Source of the DNA: an uncultured Clostridia bacterium
Lineage (GTDB): Bacteria; Bacillota; Clostridia; Christensenellales; Borkfalkiaceae
Direction of reading: 5' to 3'
NCBI GenBank assembly: GCA_947177495.1
Contig: CAMWUS010000082.1
Span: forward strand, 1 to 6,446
Length of the DNA stretch: 6,446 nt
In this document: positions 6,147 to 6,446 of the stretch, one piece after another
How positions within the stretch are numbered: position 1 is the first letter of the stretch
Layout: every line of letters begins with the position of its first letter
Made by a program: the position numbers and the translations under genes
Notes under the pieces: model-generated
Seen by the model: the letters and a program-made list of their open reading frames with translations, nothing else
Told to the model about the DNA's origin: nothing
The model's database searches: none

Positions 6147-6180
6147 CAAAAAAACCCGCCTGCAAATGCAGGCGGGTTTT
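6147..6180. terminator. Bidirectional terminator between the small protein and the NUDIX gene
   Basis: AAAACCCGCCTGCA (6151-6164) and TGCAGGCGGGTTTT (6167-6180) are perfect inverted copies, giving a long GC-rich stem with a tiny loop. On the plus strand it ends in T4 and on the minus strand in seven T, so it should stop both convergent genes. It lies 30 bases after the small gene's stop and 14 bases beyond the NUDIX stop. Confidence 0.93.
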
Positions 6181-6194
6181 ACTTTGCTTTAAAG

Positions 6195-6446
6195 CTACAA
6201 ATTCTTATATAACAGTAGCGCCGTAACGCTCTTTGCGTCGCGCAAATCGCCGTTCTTCGCCATTTCGTATGCTTTCTCAATCGGAATCATTTCCAAATCA
6301 AGAAATTCATCTTCGTCCAAATGGCGTTTCCCGCGCGTGACGCCGTGCGCCGCGTAGAGATAAATTTTTTCGTTGGTGTAGCCGGGCGAGGGATAAAGCA
6401 CCGTCAAAAGGCTCAACTTCTCCGCATGAAAGCCGGTCTCTTCCGA
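6195..6446 (-). CDS. NUDIX hydrolase, probable ADP-ribose pyrophosphatase, C-terminal part
   Basis: The frame is open to the right edge, so the gene begins outside the window; 83 residues are present. The first visible residues, SEETGFHAEKL, are the end of a NUDIX box (the EExGU portion, with two metal-binding glutamates). After them come LLTVLYPSPGYTNEKIYLY, LDEDEFLDLEMIPIEKA and a closing helix ending LLLYKNL. The PSPGYTNE segment and the acidic EDEFLD stretch are typical of the ADP-ribose pyrophosphatase group, which splits ADP-ribose into AMP and ribose 5-phosphate. The substrate is inferred from this resemblance only. A TTG at 6414-6416 could be mistaken for a start, but the frame continues upstream into the NUDIX box, so it is internal. 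Confidence 0.88.
   Translation of the reverse strand, partial: SEETGFHAEKLSLLTVLYPSPGYTNEKIYLYAAHGVTRGKRHLDEDEFLDLEMIPIEKAYEMAKNGDLRDAKSVTALLLYKNL

Noticed and set aside
6195..6416. Complete 73-residue gene starting at TTG 6416
   Set aside because: The frame continues to the window edge and encodes the end of a NUDIX box upstream of that TTG, so it is an internal leucine codon.

Overview
This looks like chromosomal DNA of a low-to-mid-GC bacterium of the Bacillota, most likely class Clostridia. The evidence is strong GGAGG-type ribosome binding sites, short T-rich intrinsic terminators, a sigma-A promoter with a perfect TATAAT box, a type III pantothenate kinase, an ECF-type vitamin transporter subunit, and a tiny Cys/Gly-rich membrane protein of a kind common in Clostridia. 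I cannot fix the genus. I see no mobile elements, CRISPR arrays, tRNA or rRNA genes.

Layout: the 3' half of leuS (leucyl-tRNA synthetase) runs rightward and ends at 1301. It converges on a long leftward block through one bidirectional terminator (about 1317-1347). The leftward block starts at a good sigma-A promoter (5779-5807). It then has a leader of about 145 bases with two hairpins, followed by an ECF S component, coaX and hom, joined by two 4-base ATGA stop/start overlaps. A short intrinsic terminator follows hom. Beyond it are a RimK-like ATP-grasp ligase and a two-helix membrane protein of unknown function, which overlap by 8 bases. Divergent from the block is a 70-residue Cys-rich one-helix protein with a 7-base inverted repeat just upstream of its ribosome binding site. 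A bidirectional terminator (6147-6180) separates it from the 3' end of a leftward NUDIX hydrolase gene cut by the window edge.

How the genes may work together: the S component next to and coupled with coaX suggests pantothenate uptake followed by phosphorylation to start coenzyme A synthesis. The adjoining homoserine dehydrogenase adds an aspartate-family amino acid step whose link to that route is not obvious. The ATP-grasp enzyme and the membrane protein form a second translational unit with unknown substrate. Most of the window is ordinary housekeeping DNA. The parts worth a second look are the leader of the ECF-coaX-hom operon, the ATP-grasp/membrane-protein pair and the small Cys-rich protein.
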